The position numbers and the translations under genes were made by a program. The notes beneath the pieces were generated by a model, which had not been told where the DNA came from, searched no databases, and worked only from the letters and a program-made list of their open reading frames with translations. A DNA stretch of 13,345 bases. Source: Pedobacter sp. (GTDB lineage: Bacteria > Bacteroidota > Bacteroidia > Sphingobacteriales > Sphingobacteriaceae). Below are positions 1 to 5,835 of this stretch, one piece after another. The stretch spans positions 1 to 13,345 of the forward strand of contig JASLGV010000354.1 of NCBI GenBank assembly GCA_030149995.1. Direction: 5' to 3'. Position 1 is the stretch's first letter; each line of letters opens with the position of its first letter.

Positions 1-240
1 CTCGTGAAAAAATTCAAGTTCATTCAATTCAACTTCCCATTTCTCTTTCAAAAACTGGCCTGCGGGCGTAAGCTTGACATTCCTTTTATTACGTTCAAAC
101 AATTGAATGCCCAATTCAGACTCAAGTGCCTGTATTTGCCGGGTAAGCGCAGATTGTGTAATGTTTATCTTTCCGGCTGTATTCCAAAAATGAAGCTCAT
201 GTGCCAAAGCCAAAAAGTATCTGATCTGTTGTAAATCCAT
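1..240 (-). CDS. LysR-family transcriptional regulator, N-terminal part (cut by window edge)
   Basis: Reading the minus strand from an ATG at 240 gives 80 codons open to the window edge, so only the DNA-binding end is present. The protein begins MDLQQIRYFLALAHELHF and carries the winged helix-turn-helix typical of LysR regulators: the recognition-helix region ITQSALTRQIQALESELG lies at residues 27-44, followed by LFERNKRNVKLTPAGQ at residues 48-62. The effector-binding domain lies outside the window, so the ligand cannot be guessed. The gene is divergent from an acetyltransferase-exporter pair with only 72 bases between the start codons, the usual arrangement for a LysR protein that controls its neighbour and itself. 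Family assignment is firm; the regulatory target is inferred. Confidence 0.93.
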   Translation of the reverse strand, partial: MDLQQIRYFLALAHELHFWNTAGKINITQSALTRQIQALESELGIQLFERNKRNVKLTPAGQFLKEKWEVELNELEFFHE

Positions 241-287
241 TAATGCAAGATACGCATCAATAGATGACAAAATAGCATTTTATTGCA

Positions 288-308
288 TTTGCCATCATGG
301 TAAATTTG
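288..308 (+). promoter_or_regulatory. Candidate LysR box overlapping a -7 promoter element
   Basis: The dyad TTTGCCATCATGGTAAA at 288-304 has 8-base arms with one G:T mismatch around a single central C, and satisfies the LysR rule T-N11-A (T290, A302). It overlaps TAAATTTG at 301-308, a perfect match to the Bacteroidota -7 consensus TAnnTTTG. No well-spaced -33 TTG is present (the nearest is at 283-285). The -7 ends 4 nt before the ATG at 313, so transcription would start at or next to the start codon. Both assignments come from motif matching. Confidence 0.45.
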
Positions 309-312
309 TCGC

Positions 313-831
313 ATGGAAAATTTAAAGATCGTTCAGGCAACACTTAACGATGCAAATAAACTTCAACAAATTGGACGCGATACTTTTTCGGAAACTTTTT
401 CGAATGATAATGATGAAGAGGAAATGAAGCGCTACCTGGATAATAGCTTTTCGGTCGCTAAATTAACTGGGGAACTGAACAATCCCCAATCACAATTTTA
501 TTTCGCTCTGCTTGATGAACAGCTGATCGGATACTTAAAAGTAAATACCGGACAAGCACAAACAGAATTAAAAGCAGAAGATGGACTGGAGATCGAACGG
601 ATCTATGTGCTGCATGCCCATCATGGCAAAAAGGTTGGTCAGGCACTTTATGAAAAGGCGATTCATATCGCTACAGATTTAAAAGTAAACTATGTATGGC
701 TGGGGGTATGGGAAGAAAACGTAAGAGCCCTTCGTTTTTACACTAAAAATGGTTTTGTACCTTTTGATAAGCATATTTTCAGATTGGGGAACGATGAACA
801 GACCGATATTATGATGAAGAAAAACCTATAA
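313..831 (+). CDS. PaiA-like GNAT N-acetyltransferase
   Basis: This 172-residue protein is a single GNAT domain that transfers an acetyl group from acetyl-CoA to an amine. It resembles Bacillus PaiA, a spermidine/spermine N-acetyltransferase, over its whole length: the SETFSNDNDEEEMKRYLDNSF region (residues 26-46), the core strand LEIERIYVL (92-100), VWLGVWEENVRALRFYTKNGF (128-148) and the tail GNDEQTDIMMKK (159-170). The acetyl-CoA pyrophosphate loop reads HGKKVG (104-109), so lysine stands where the first glycine of the usual Q/R-x-x-G-x-G is expected. The ATG at 313 is preceded by a -7 promoter element and no Shine-Dalgarno. An exporter gene follows after 9 nt, so the two probably share one mRNA. 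The polyamine substrate is inferred from similarity; another small amine is possible. Confidence 0.85.
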   Translation: MENLKIVQATLNDANKLQQIGRDTFSETFSNDNDEEEMKRYLDNSFSVAKLTGELNNPQSQFYFALLDEQLIGYLKVNTGQAQTELKAEDGLEIERIYVLHAHHGKKVGQALYEKAIHIATDLKVNYVWLGVWEENVRALRFYTKNGFVPFDKHIFRLGNDEQTDIMMKKNL

Positions 832-840
832 ATCCTTATA

Positions 841-1737
841 ATGGAAAAGCGACATACCTTACTTTTTTTGCTGATACTGGGCACCGGATTCTGGGGCCTG
901 TCTTTTTCGGTTACGAAACTGGCTATCGGGCATCATTCTCCGTTCCTGTTTTTGTTTTACCGTTTTCTGATTGCCACAGCAGTACTGGCGGTAATCTTTT
1001 GGAAGCATGTTCGATCGGTCGATGCAAAAGCGATCCGTATTGGTGCAATTTTGGCCGTCCCGTTAATGCTGGGTATCTTACTGCAAACACTGGGCATTAA
1101 ATATACGCCGGCTTCGCAATGCGCTTTTATAGCCGGAACCTGCGTAATCATTATTCCGATATTGAAGTTGATTTTGTACCGAAAGGCGGCACCGTTAAAG
1201 ATCTGGCTGGCGGCGCTCATTGCCATGGCCGGATTATTTATTATTTCTGTGCAAGGCGGATTGAAAATGAGCCAGGGAGATTTGTTTACGATTGCCGGAT
1301 CGCTGGGTTTTGCCGTTTACCTGATACAGGTTGAAAAGTACGCCGCCATTAAAAATCTGATCCCTACCATTGTGCCGATGTTTGCCACCTGTGCCTTGCT
1401 CTCTTTTGGACTGGTGTTTAGCGAAACACAGGGCGCATGGCTGCCCGGCGACCGGGTTTTTTGGCTGGGTATTATCTTCTGCGCGCTGTTTTCTACTGCC
1501 TATATGTACACAATATCAAATATCTCACAACGGTACATCAGTGCCGAAAGGGTTGCGATTATTTATCTGTTTGAACCGGTATTTGGTGCCATTGCCGCTT
1601 TCTTTATTCTGGATGAAAACCTGACCTGGCGATTGCTTGTTGGTGGTGCGCTGATCTTTTCGGCTACCCTGATTGCAGAGGTTAAGCTTAAAAGATATAA
1701 AAGAGCTGAAATACTGGATCAGGCAGAAAACAGATAA
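841..1737 (+). CDS. EamA/DMT-superfamily inner-membrane transporter
   Basis: This 298-residue, very hydrophobic protein has the pattern of the drug/metabolite transporter superfamily: about ten membrane helices formed by two EamA repeats, roughly residues 8-137 and 148-281. The N-terminus LLFLLILGTGFWGLSFSVTK is the characteristic first helix with the GxxxG-like WGLSF segment. The second half carries the typical YLFEPVFGAIAAFFILDE stretch (about residues 242-259), and the C-terminus is short, basic and cytoplasmic. Members export amino acids, nucleosides, drugs or other metabolites; the substrate cannot be read from the sequence. The gene starts 9 nt after the acetyltransferase stop and ends just before a strong terminator, so the pair looks like a two-gene operon under the divergent LysR regulator. 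A role in exporting the acetylated product is a guess from this context. Confidence 0.9.
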   Translation: MEKRHTLLFLLILGTGFWGLSFSVTKLAIGHHSPFLFLFYRFLIATAVLAVIFWKHVRSVDAKAIRIGAILAVPLMLGILLQTLGIKYTPASQCAFIAGTCVIIIPILKLILYRKAAPLKIWLAALIAMAGLFIISVQGGLKMSQGDLFTIAGSLGFAVYLIQVEKYAAIKNLIPTIVPMFATCALLSFGLVFSETQGAWLPGDRVFWLGIIFCALFSTAYMYTISNISQRYISAERVAIIYLFEPVFGAIAAFFILDENLTWRLLVGGALIFSATLIAEVKLKRYKRAEILDQAENR

Positions 1738-1749
1738 AGATATTCAGAT

Positions 1750-1785
1750 AAAAATCCCAGTTAAGTTAACTTAACTGGGATTTTT
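1750..1785. terminator. Bidirectional rho-independent terminator, 36-bp perfect palindrome
   Basis: Positions 1750-1767 and 1768-1785 are perfect reverse complements. The arm core is CCCAGTTAAG, flanked by A5 on the left and T5 on the right, so a U tract follows the hairpin on either strand. It sits 12 nt after the exporter stop and about 47 nt beyond the stop of the convergent monooxygenase gene, and can end transcription in both directions. Confidence 0.9.
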
Positions 1786-1832
1786 GTAAAGAGGTATACC
1801 TGAGCTACAAAATGCGCTTAAATAATTAAAAT

Positions 1833-2855
1833 TTAACGCCAGCCCAATGCAGGAGCAACATGTTCTAAAATAGAAGATAGTACATGTACATTGTAATCAA
1901 CGCCCAGTGTATTGGGAATCGTTAAAAGGAGTGTATCTGCTTCCTGAATGGCTTCGTCGGCTGCCAGCTCTTTGATGAGCTGATCGGGTTCTGCCGCATA
2001 ACTTCTTCCAAAAATGGCACGTTTGTCTTGTTCAATCATACCGATTTTATCCGTCCGGTCGGCTTCTTGTCCAAAGAAATACCGGTCCTGATCATTGACC
2101 AATGCAAAAATAGACCGGCTCACTGATACTCTTGGTTCGCGCGCATGCCCTGCTTTTTTCCAGGCCTCTTTGTACAACCTGATTTGTTCGGCTTGCTGTA
2201 TATGGAAAGGTTTGCCGTTTTCGTCATACTTAAGCGTAGAGCTTTGAAGATGCATGCCATTTTCGGCCGCCCAAACAGCTGTTGCATTTGAGGCAGCGCC
2301 CCACCAGATGCGTTCTCGCAATCCTTCCGAGTACGGTTCCAGGCGAAGCAAGCCCGGTGGATTGGGAAACATCGGGTAAGGGTTGGGCTGTGCAAATCCC
2401 ACACCTTTTAATTTATCCAGGAATTGCAATGCTTTATGGCGGCCCATATCAGCATCGGTTTCACCTTTAGCCGGTTCATATCCAAAATAGCGCCACCCAT
2501 CAATTACCTGTTCCGGTGAACCTCTGCTAATTCCCAACTGCAATCGGCCCTCTGAAATTAAATCGGCCGCTCCGGCATCTTCTACCATATACAACGGATT
2601 TTCGTAACGCATATCAATTACGCCCGTTCCAATCTCAATTTTACTTGTTTTAGCTCCAATGGCCGAAAGCAAAGGGAATGGAGACGCCAGCTGAGCGGCA
2701 AAATGATGTACCCGGAAATACGCGCCATCTAAACCAATTTCTTCAGCAGCAACGGCCAAATCAATAGACTGAAGCAGGGTATCGCTTGCCGTACGGGTGC
2801 TGTAAGCGGGATGGTTAGACCAATGTCCAAACGATAAAAAACCAATTTTTTTCAT
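1833..2855 (-). CDS. LLM-class flavin-dependent oxidoreductase (luciferase-like monooxygenase)
   Basis: This 340-residue cytoplasmic protein has the bacterial luciferase TIM-barrel fold, which uses reduced FMN (or F420 in actinobacteria and archaea) to oxidise an organic substrate with O2. Visible family marks are the first strand KKIGFLSFGHW, FRVHHF at residues 47-52 (the luciferase EHHF position), IEIGTGVI (73-80), ENPLYMVEDAGAADLISEGR (85-104) and LGISRG (107-112), the flavin-phosphate-binding stretch. The start ATG at 2855 gives the expected N-terminus and a normal length. The gene stands alone, converging on the exporter operon and sharing its terminator. Two dyads lie 30-70 nt upstream and may be operators. 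The substrate cannot be told; LLM paralogues are many and are often regulated stress or xenobiotic enzymes. Confidence 0.9.
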   Translation of the reverse strand: MKKIGFLSFGHWSNHPAYSTRTASDTLLQSIDLAVAAEEIGLDGAYFRVHHFAAQLASPFPLLSAIGAKTSKIEIGTGVIDMRYENPLYMVEDAGAADLISEGRLQLGISRGSPEQVIDGWRYFGYEPAKGETDADMGRHKALQFLDKLKGVGFAQPNPYPMFPNPPGLLRLEPYSEGLRERIWWGAASNATAVWAAENGMHLQSSTLKYDENGKPFHIQQAEQIRLYKEAWKKAGHAREPRVSVSRSIFALVNDQDRYFFGQEADRTDKIGMIEQDKRAIFGRSYAAEPDQLIKELAADEAIQEADTLLLTIPNTLGVDYNVHVLSSILEHVAPALGWR

Positions 2856-2886
2856 AAATCGTCTCTCAAGTTCTTATTTTTCTTAT

Positions 2887-2927
2887 TCTGTTAAAATTAA
2901 ACAGATCGGACTACTTTAAAGTCTGAT
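2887..2927 (-). promoter_or_regulatory. Two dyad elements upstream of the LLM oxidoreductase gene
   Basis: TCTGTT at 2887-2892 and AACAGA at 2900-2905 form a perfect 6-bp inverted repeat with a 7-nt spacer. Sharing one base with it, ATCGGACT (2905-2912) and AGTCTGAT (2920-2927) pair with one G:T mismatch around ACTTTAA; within this lies the 10-bp palindrome ACTTTAAAGT (2913-2922). They lie about 30-70 nt before the ATG at 2855, a fitting place for repressor binding. No perfect TAnnTTTG is seen on this strand here, so the promoter itself is not located. Confidence 0.3.
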
Positions 2928-2995
2928 TTATGTCCTTTTATAGTAGAGGTTCGGTTTGGTAAATACCGCTGACAATCGGGCTATTTGAAAAGCAA

Positions 2996-3027
2996 AAACC
3001 CATTTAAAGATTAAATTAAATGGGTTT
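2996..3027 (-). terminator. Rho-independent terminator of the tRNA-Ser gene
   Basis: AAACCCATTTAA (2996-3007) and TTAAATGGGTTT (3016-3027) are perfect reverse complements with an 8-nt loop. Read on the minus strand the stem is followed by a T-rich run (TTTTTGCTTTT), so it terminates transcription coming from the tRNA gene, whose 3' end is 24 nt upstream. Confidence 0.8.
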
Positions 3028-3051
3028 GAATGCTATGGAATATTAAATCTG

Positions 3052-3138
3052 CGGAGAGGGCGGGATTCGAACCCGCGATACCCTTGCGAGTATACAAACT
3101 TTCCAGGCTTGCTCTTTCGACCACTCAGACACCTCTCC
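3052..3138 (-). tRNA. tRNA-Ser, anticodon GGA
   Basis: An 87-nt class II tRNA on the minus strand. The acceptor stem GGAGAGG (3138-3132) pairs with CCTCTCC (3059-3053), followed by discriminator G at 3052. The anticodon stem CAAGC/GTTTG, which contains one G-T wobble, carries the loop CTGGAAA, giving anticodon GGA, which reads UCC and UCU. A long variable arm with stem TACTC/GGGTA and loop GCAA marks it as serine. The T arm is GCGGG TTCGAAT CCCGC. CCA is not encoded. The gene has its own promoter and terminator and is transcribed alone. Confidence 0.97.
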
Positions 3139-3150
3139 GAACCTGGGTTG

Positions 3151-3180
3151 CAAAAATATACTTTTATCTGATTAAAACAA
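3151..3180 (-). promoter_or_regulatory. -33/-7 promoter of tRNA-Ser
   Basis: On the minus strand TTG (3180-3178) is followed after exactly 19 nt by TATTTTTG (3158-3151), a full match to the Bacteroidota primary sigma factor pattern TTG-N19-TAnnTTTG. The -7 element ends 12 nt before the mature 5' end of the tRNA at 3138, leaving room for a short leader removed by RNase P. The rest of the stretch between the tRNA and pyk (about 3181-3372) shows no gene. Confidence 0.75.
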
Positions 3181-3372
3181 TAATCTGTATTTCTTATTTA
3201 GAATTAAAAGGTAGAAGTTTTGATTTTATCGGCAATTCTCTTTTCTGTCTCCGGTTCGATTACATTTACAAATAAGGCTTGAACCAATGTTGAAGATGCA
3301 GGCTAATTTAAGAATTTCTGATACGGTAATTTTTTGCTCAAATAATGCACCAGTGGATGTTTCTTGTCAAAA

Positions 3373-3416
3373 AAAAAGGGCAGACCAGCTGTATAATTTG
3401 CCTGTCTGCCCTTTTT
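3373..3416 (-). terminator. Rho-independent terminator of pyk
   Basis: AAAAAGGGCAGAC (3373-3385) and GTCTGCCCTTTTT (3404-3416) are perfect reverse complements around an 18-nt loop. Nine consecutive A residues on the plus strand (3369-3377) give a U9 tail to a minus-strand transcript. It begins 18 nt beyond the pyk stop codon. Confidence 0.88.
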
Positions 3417-3433
3417 ATAAGGTATCTAAAATC

Positions 3434-4864
3434 TTAGTCTATAACCGTGATTTTAAGCATATTGGTTTTTCCTTTTATTTCCATTGGAATGGCCGCTGTA
3501 TTAATTACAATATCGCCTTTTTTAACCAGTTTTTTCTTTTTCAGGAATTCGTTTACCTCTGTAATGGTGTCATCGGTACTCTCAAATTTATCGTAGTAGA
3601 AACCTCTAACGCCCCAAAGTAGACTTACCGTATTTAATAAAGCTTTGTTGCTGGTAAAGATAAAGATTAAAGCTTCCGGGCGGTGACTTGAAATCTCAAA
3701 AGCAGTGTAACCACTTAAAGTCATTGAAACAATACCCAATGCACCTGTTTGTTTAGCCAGGAAAGAAGCTGAATCGCAAACCGCATCGCTCAAGAAAGAG
3801 GGCGATTTAGGTTTTAAAAACTTATCCGGGTGGAAAGGATAATTGTTTTGCTCAATGTTCTGGATAATTTTTTGCATGGTTTCGATTACGATCAGCGGGA
3901 ACTCGCCAACAGAGGTCTCACCACTTAACATAACCGCATCTGCACCATCCAATACCGAGTTGGCCACATCGTTTACCTCTGCACGTGTTGGACGTGGAGT
4001 GGTAATCATGCTTTCCAGCATTTGCGTTGCAATAATTACTGGTTTTGAAGCCGCACGGCATTTTTGTACAATCATTTTTTGCAGCAAAGGAACTTCTTCC
4101 ATTGGGCATTCTACACCCAAATCGCCACGGGCAACCATTACACCATCTGTTACGGCAATAATTTCGTCGATATTGGCAATGGCTTCTGGTTTCTCAATTT
4201 TGGCAATTACACGGGCTGTTTTGCCGCGTTCTGCAATAATCTTTTTTAATTCGATAATATCTTCTGCCTTACGTACAAAAGACAAACCAATCCATTCTAC
4301 ATCATTCTGAAGAACAAATTCAAGGTTATCACGGTCTTCAGCTGTTAAAGAAGGGATGGAAACTTTTGTGTTTGGCAGGTTAACACCTTTTCTTGAAGTT
4401 AGTATACCGCCGTGTACAATCTCACAAACAACCTCATCTTTTAAATTGGTTTCCAGCACCTTCATTTGCAGTTTGCCATCATCCAACAGGATAATTTCTC
4501 CGGCTTGTACATCTTTAGGAAAGGCCTGATAGGTAATGTAAATTCTTTCTTCCGTACCAATGCATTCCTGCGTAGTAATAATGGTTTTTTGACCGTTTAT
4601 AAGGTTGATCCCACCTTCTTTAACCTTGCCGATGCGGATTTTAGGCCCTTGTAAATCAGCCAGGATACCTACATTGTAATCGTATTTTTTATTAAGGCTG
4701 CGGATGGTATCCAATACTTCCTGATGATCTGCCTGAGAGCCATGTGAAAAATTTAAGCGGCAAACATCCAAACCGGCGTTGAACATACTGAATAATACTT
4801 CTGGTTTGGCTGATGCAGGGCCTAAGGTGGCCACTATTTTAGTTCTGGAATGAAAAGGTTTCAT
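3434..4864 (-). CDS. pyk: Pyruvate kinase
   Basis: Catalyses the last step of glycolysis, phosphoenolpyruvate plus ADP to pyruvate plus ATP, in the cytoplasm. The 476-residue length is normal for a bacterial enzyme. The N-terminus RTKIVATLGPAS (7-18) and R-LNFSHGS (36-43) hold the nucleotide and substrate residues Arg36, Asn38 and Ser40. ADLQGPKIRIG (69-79) leads into the B domain, about 75-172. The active-site signature IAKIEKPEAI (220-229) carries catalytic Lys222 and Glu224, and VMVARGDLGVE (242-252) carries metal ligand Asp248. ATQMLESM (279-286) and RAEVNDVANSVLDGADAVML (294-313) follow. The C-terminal domain, about 345-476, is where allosteric effectors bind in other species. The start ATG at 4864 gives the standard N-terminus. 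An IPExxxVDY-family gene lies 137 nt upstream on the same strand; a -7 element in the gap suggests pyk also has its own promoter. Confidence 0.98.
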   Translation of the reverse strand: MKPFHSRTKIVATLGPASAKPEVLFSMFNAGLDVCRLNFSHGSQADHQEVLDTIRSLNKKYDYNVGILADLQGPKIRIGKVKEGGINLINGQKTIITTQECIGTEERIYITYQAFPKDVQAGEIILLDDGKLQMKVLETNLKDEVVCEIVHGGILTSRKGVNLPNTKVSIPSLTAEDRDNLEFVLQNDVEWIGLSFVRKAEDIIELKKIIAERGKTARVIAKIEKPEAIANIDEIIAVTDGVMVARGDLGVECPMEEVPLLQKMIVQKCRAASKPVIIATQMLESMITTPRPTRAEVNDVANSVLDGADAVMLSGETSVGEFPLIVIETMQKIIQNIEQNNYPFHPDKFLKPKSPSFLSDAVCDSASFLAKQTGALGIVSMTLSGYTAFEISSHRPEALIFIFTSNKALLNTVSLLWGVRGFYYDKFESTDDTITEVNEFLKKKKLVKKGDIVINTAAIPMEIKGKTNMLKITVID

Positions 4865-4964
4865 TTAACAATTGATTTAAAAATGAGGTTTGAATCTTTG
4901 ATTGGTAGTCTAAAATTACCTAAACCACATTAAATTTATATTATGTTCTGTTTCTTCTAACTTT

Positions 4965-4996
4965 CAAATATAGTGTAATTAATACACCAAGTGTAT
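4965..4996 (-). promoter_or_regulatory. Candidate pyk promoter with adjoining inverted repeats
   Basis: On the minus strand TATATTTG (4972-4965) matches TAnnTTTG fully, about 100 nt before the pyk ATG. The best TTG (4990-4988) is 15 nt away rather than the usual 19, so the -33 is doubtful. This TTG sits in the spacer of the perfect inverted repeat ATACAC-N3-GTGTAT (4982-4996), and a second repeat GTGTA-N5-TACAC (4973-4987) overlaps it. The arrangement could be an operator over the promoter, or a weak hairpin at the 3' end of the upstream gene. Confidence 0.4.
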
Positions 4997-5001
4997 AAAT
5001 T

Positions 5002-5421
5002 TTATATTACCAAATTTTCTCTGCTTTTGAGTTTTGCAGGGTTTATTTTTGCAGCTACCTGTATATCAGGCAGTTTATTGAGTCCGTTAATTAAATAATC
5101 TAAATCTTCTTTATCGATAAATTCTCGAATAATAATGAAAAAGTCTACATTGCTCATCTCGGGAACGAGCATCCCGTCACTACTTTTGTTACTTAGAAGA
5201 TAAAATTCGATCTCCCCCTGCTCTACAAAATAATAGTATTTGGAGAAAGACCAGGCGGGTTCGTCTATGTTAAAAAAAATTTCATGATCCTCAACTTTTT
5301 CAAAATGCATGTTTAGCCGCGTATTAATTTTGTGGCAAAGCACATAATCTTTTAAGGGAGCCGTAACTGCAATTAGTATAAAATCAAGGTCTAAGGTTAA
5401 TTTTAAGTAAGTTTTATTCAA
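5002..5421 (-). CDS. IPExxxVDY family protein, function unknown
   Basis: A 139-residue soluble protein with no signal peptide or membrane segment. It carries the motif that names the family: V-P-E-M-S-N-V-D-F at residues 86-94 fits IPExxxVDY with conservative changes at the first and last positions. The N-terminal half is rich in strand-forming residues (KTYLKLTLDLDFILIAV). The middle contains WSFSKYYYFVEQGEIEFYLL (57-76), and after the motif comes an acidic helix region (REFIDKEDLDYLINGLNKL). The family is known from Bacteroidota and has no assigned role. It is divergent from acpP-fabF-rnc and upstream of pyk on the same strand, a placement that hints at a core function near fatty-acid synthesis or central metabolism, but that is inference. 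Confidence 0.85.
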   Translation of the reverse strand: MNKTYLKLTLDLDFILIAVTAPLKDYVLCHKINTRLNMHFEKVEDHEIFFNIDEPAWSFSKYYYFVEQGEIEFYLLSNKSSDGMLVPEMSNVDFFIIIREFIDKEDLDYLINGLNKLPDIQVAAKINPAKLKSRENLVI

Positions 5422-5488
5422 AATAAAATAAATTATTTACAGAACGAAATTAAAAAACTAATTCTATATTCGCTTGTTATTTGGGAGG

Positions 5489-5496
5489 CAAAATTA
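5489..5496 (-). promoter_or_regulatory. Possible -7 element for the IPExxxVDY gene
   Basis: TAATTTTG on the minus strand (5496-5489) matches TAnnTTTG and lies about 68 nt upstream of the ATG at 5421. No TTG is found at a suitable distance further upstream, so this is a weak call. Confidence 0.3.
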
Positions 5497-5514
5497 CATC
5501 CCGAAATAAAAACA

Positions 5515-5545
5515 TTTGAAAATTGTAAGAATTTATTTTTCTTTG
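5515..5545 (+). promoter_or_regulatory. -33/-7 promoter of acpP-fabF
   Basis: TTTG (5515-5518) is followed after 19 nt by TTTCTTTG (5538-5545), which differs from TAnnTTTG at one position. The predicted start near 5550 leaves a leader of about 30 nt, A/T-rich and without a Shine-Dalgarno, before the acpP ATG. Spacing and position are as expected for a strong housekeeping promoter of this phylum. Confidence 0.65.
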
Positions 5546-5578
5546 CACAGAATTATTTAACCATTAAATTATAAAATT

Positions 5579-5815
5579 ATGTCTGATATTGCTTCAAGAG
5601 TAAAGGCTATTATCGTAGAAAAACTGGGTGTTGATGAAAGCGAAGTTACACCAGAGGCTTCATTCACCAACGATTTAGGTGCAGATTCTTTAGATACCGT
5701 AGAATTAATTATGGAATTTGAAAAAGAATTTAATGTAGCCATTCCTGATGATCAGGCTGAAACCATCGGTACAGTTGGCCAGGCAATTGCTTATTTGGAA
5801 AAAAACGTAAAGTAA
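5579..5815 (+). CDS. acpP: Acyl carrier protein
   Basis: A 78-residue acidic protein that carries growing acyl chains on a 4'-phosphopantetheine arm during type II fatty-acid synthesis. The attachment motif [18 protein letters not shown] spans residues 34-51, with Ser37 as the modified serine. The four-helix ACP pattern is complete: helix [14 protein letters not shown], helix II after DSL, and the conserved [16 protein letters not shown] near the C-terminus. fabF follows after 20 nt, so carrier and condensing enzyme are made from the same transcript. Confidence 0.98.
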   Translation: MSDIASRVKAIIVEKLGVDESEVTPEASFTNDLGADSLDTVELIMEFEKEFNVAIPDDQAETIGTVGQAIAYLEKNVK

Positions 5816-5835
5816 GAAATACCTTTTCAGTATAA

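Noticed and set aside
4..234. 76-codon open frame on the plus strand
   Set aside because: It lies antisense to the LysR helix-turn-helix coding sequence, which matches a known family over its full length.
3030..3275. Open frame of 81 codons on the plus strand containing [21 protein letters not shown]
   Set aside because: It is the antisense reading of tRNA-Ser; such peptides are a common artefact of automatic annotation.
3287..3622. 111-codon plus-strand open frame across the pyk 3' end
   Set aside because: It runs through the pyk terminator and into antisense coding sequence, with no homology features.
3843..4310. 155-codon open frame antisense to pyk
   Set aside because: It is entirely inside a well-conserved enzyme gene and has low-complexity Ser/Ile/Thr composition typical of a shadow frame.
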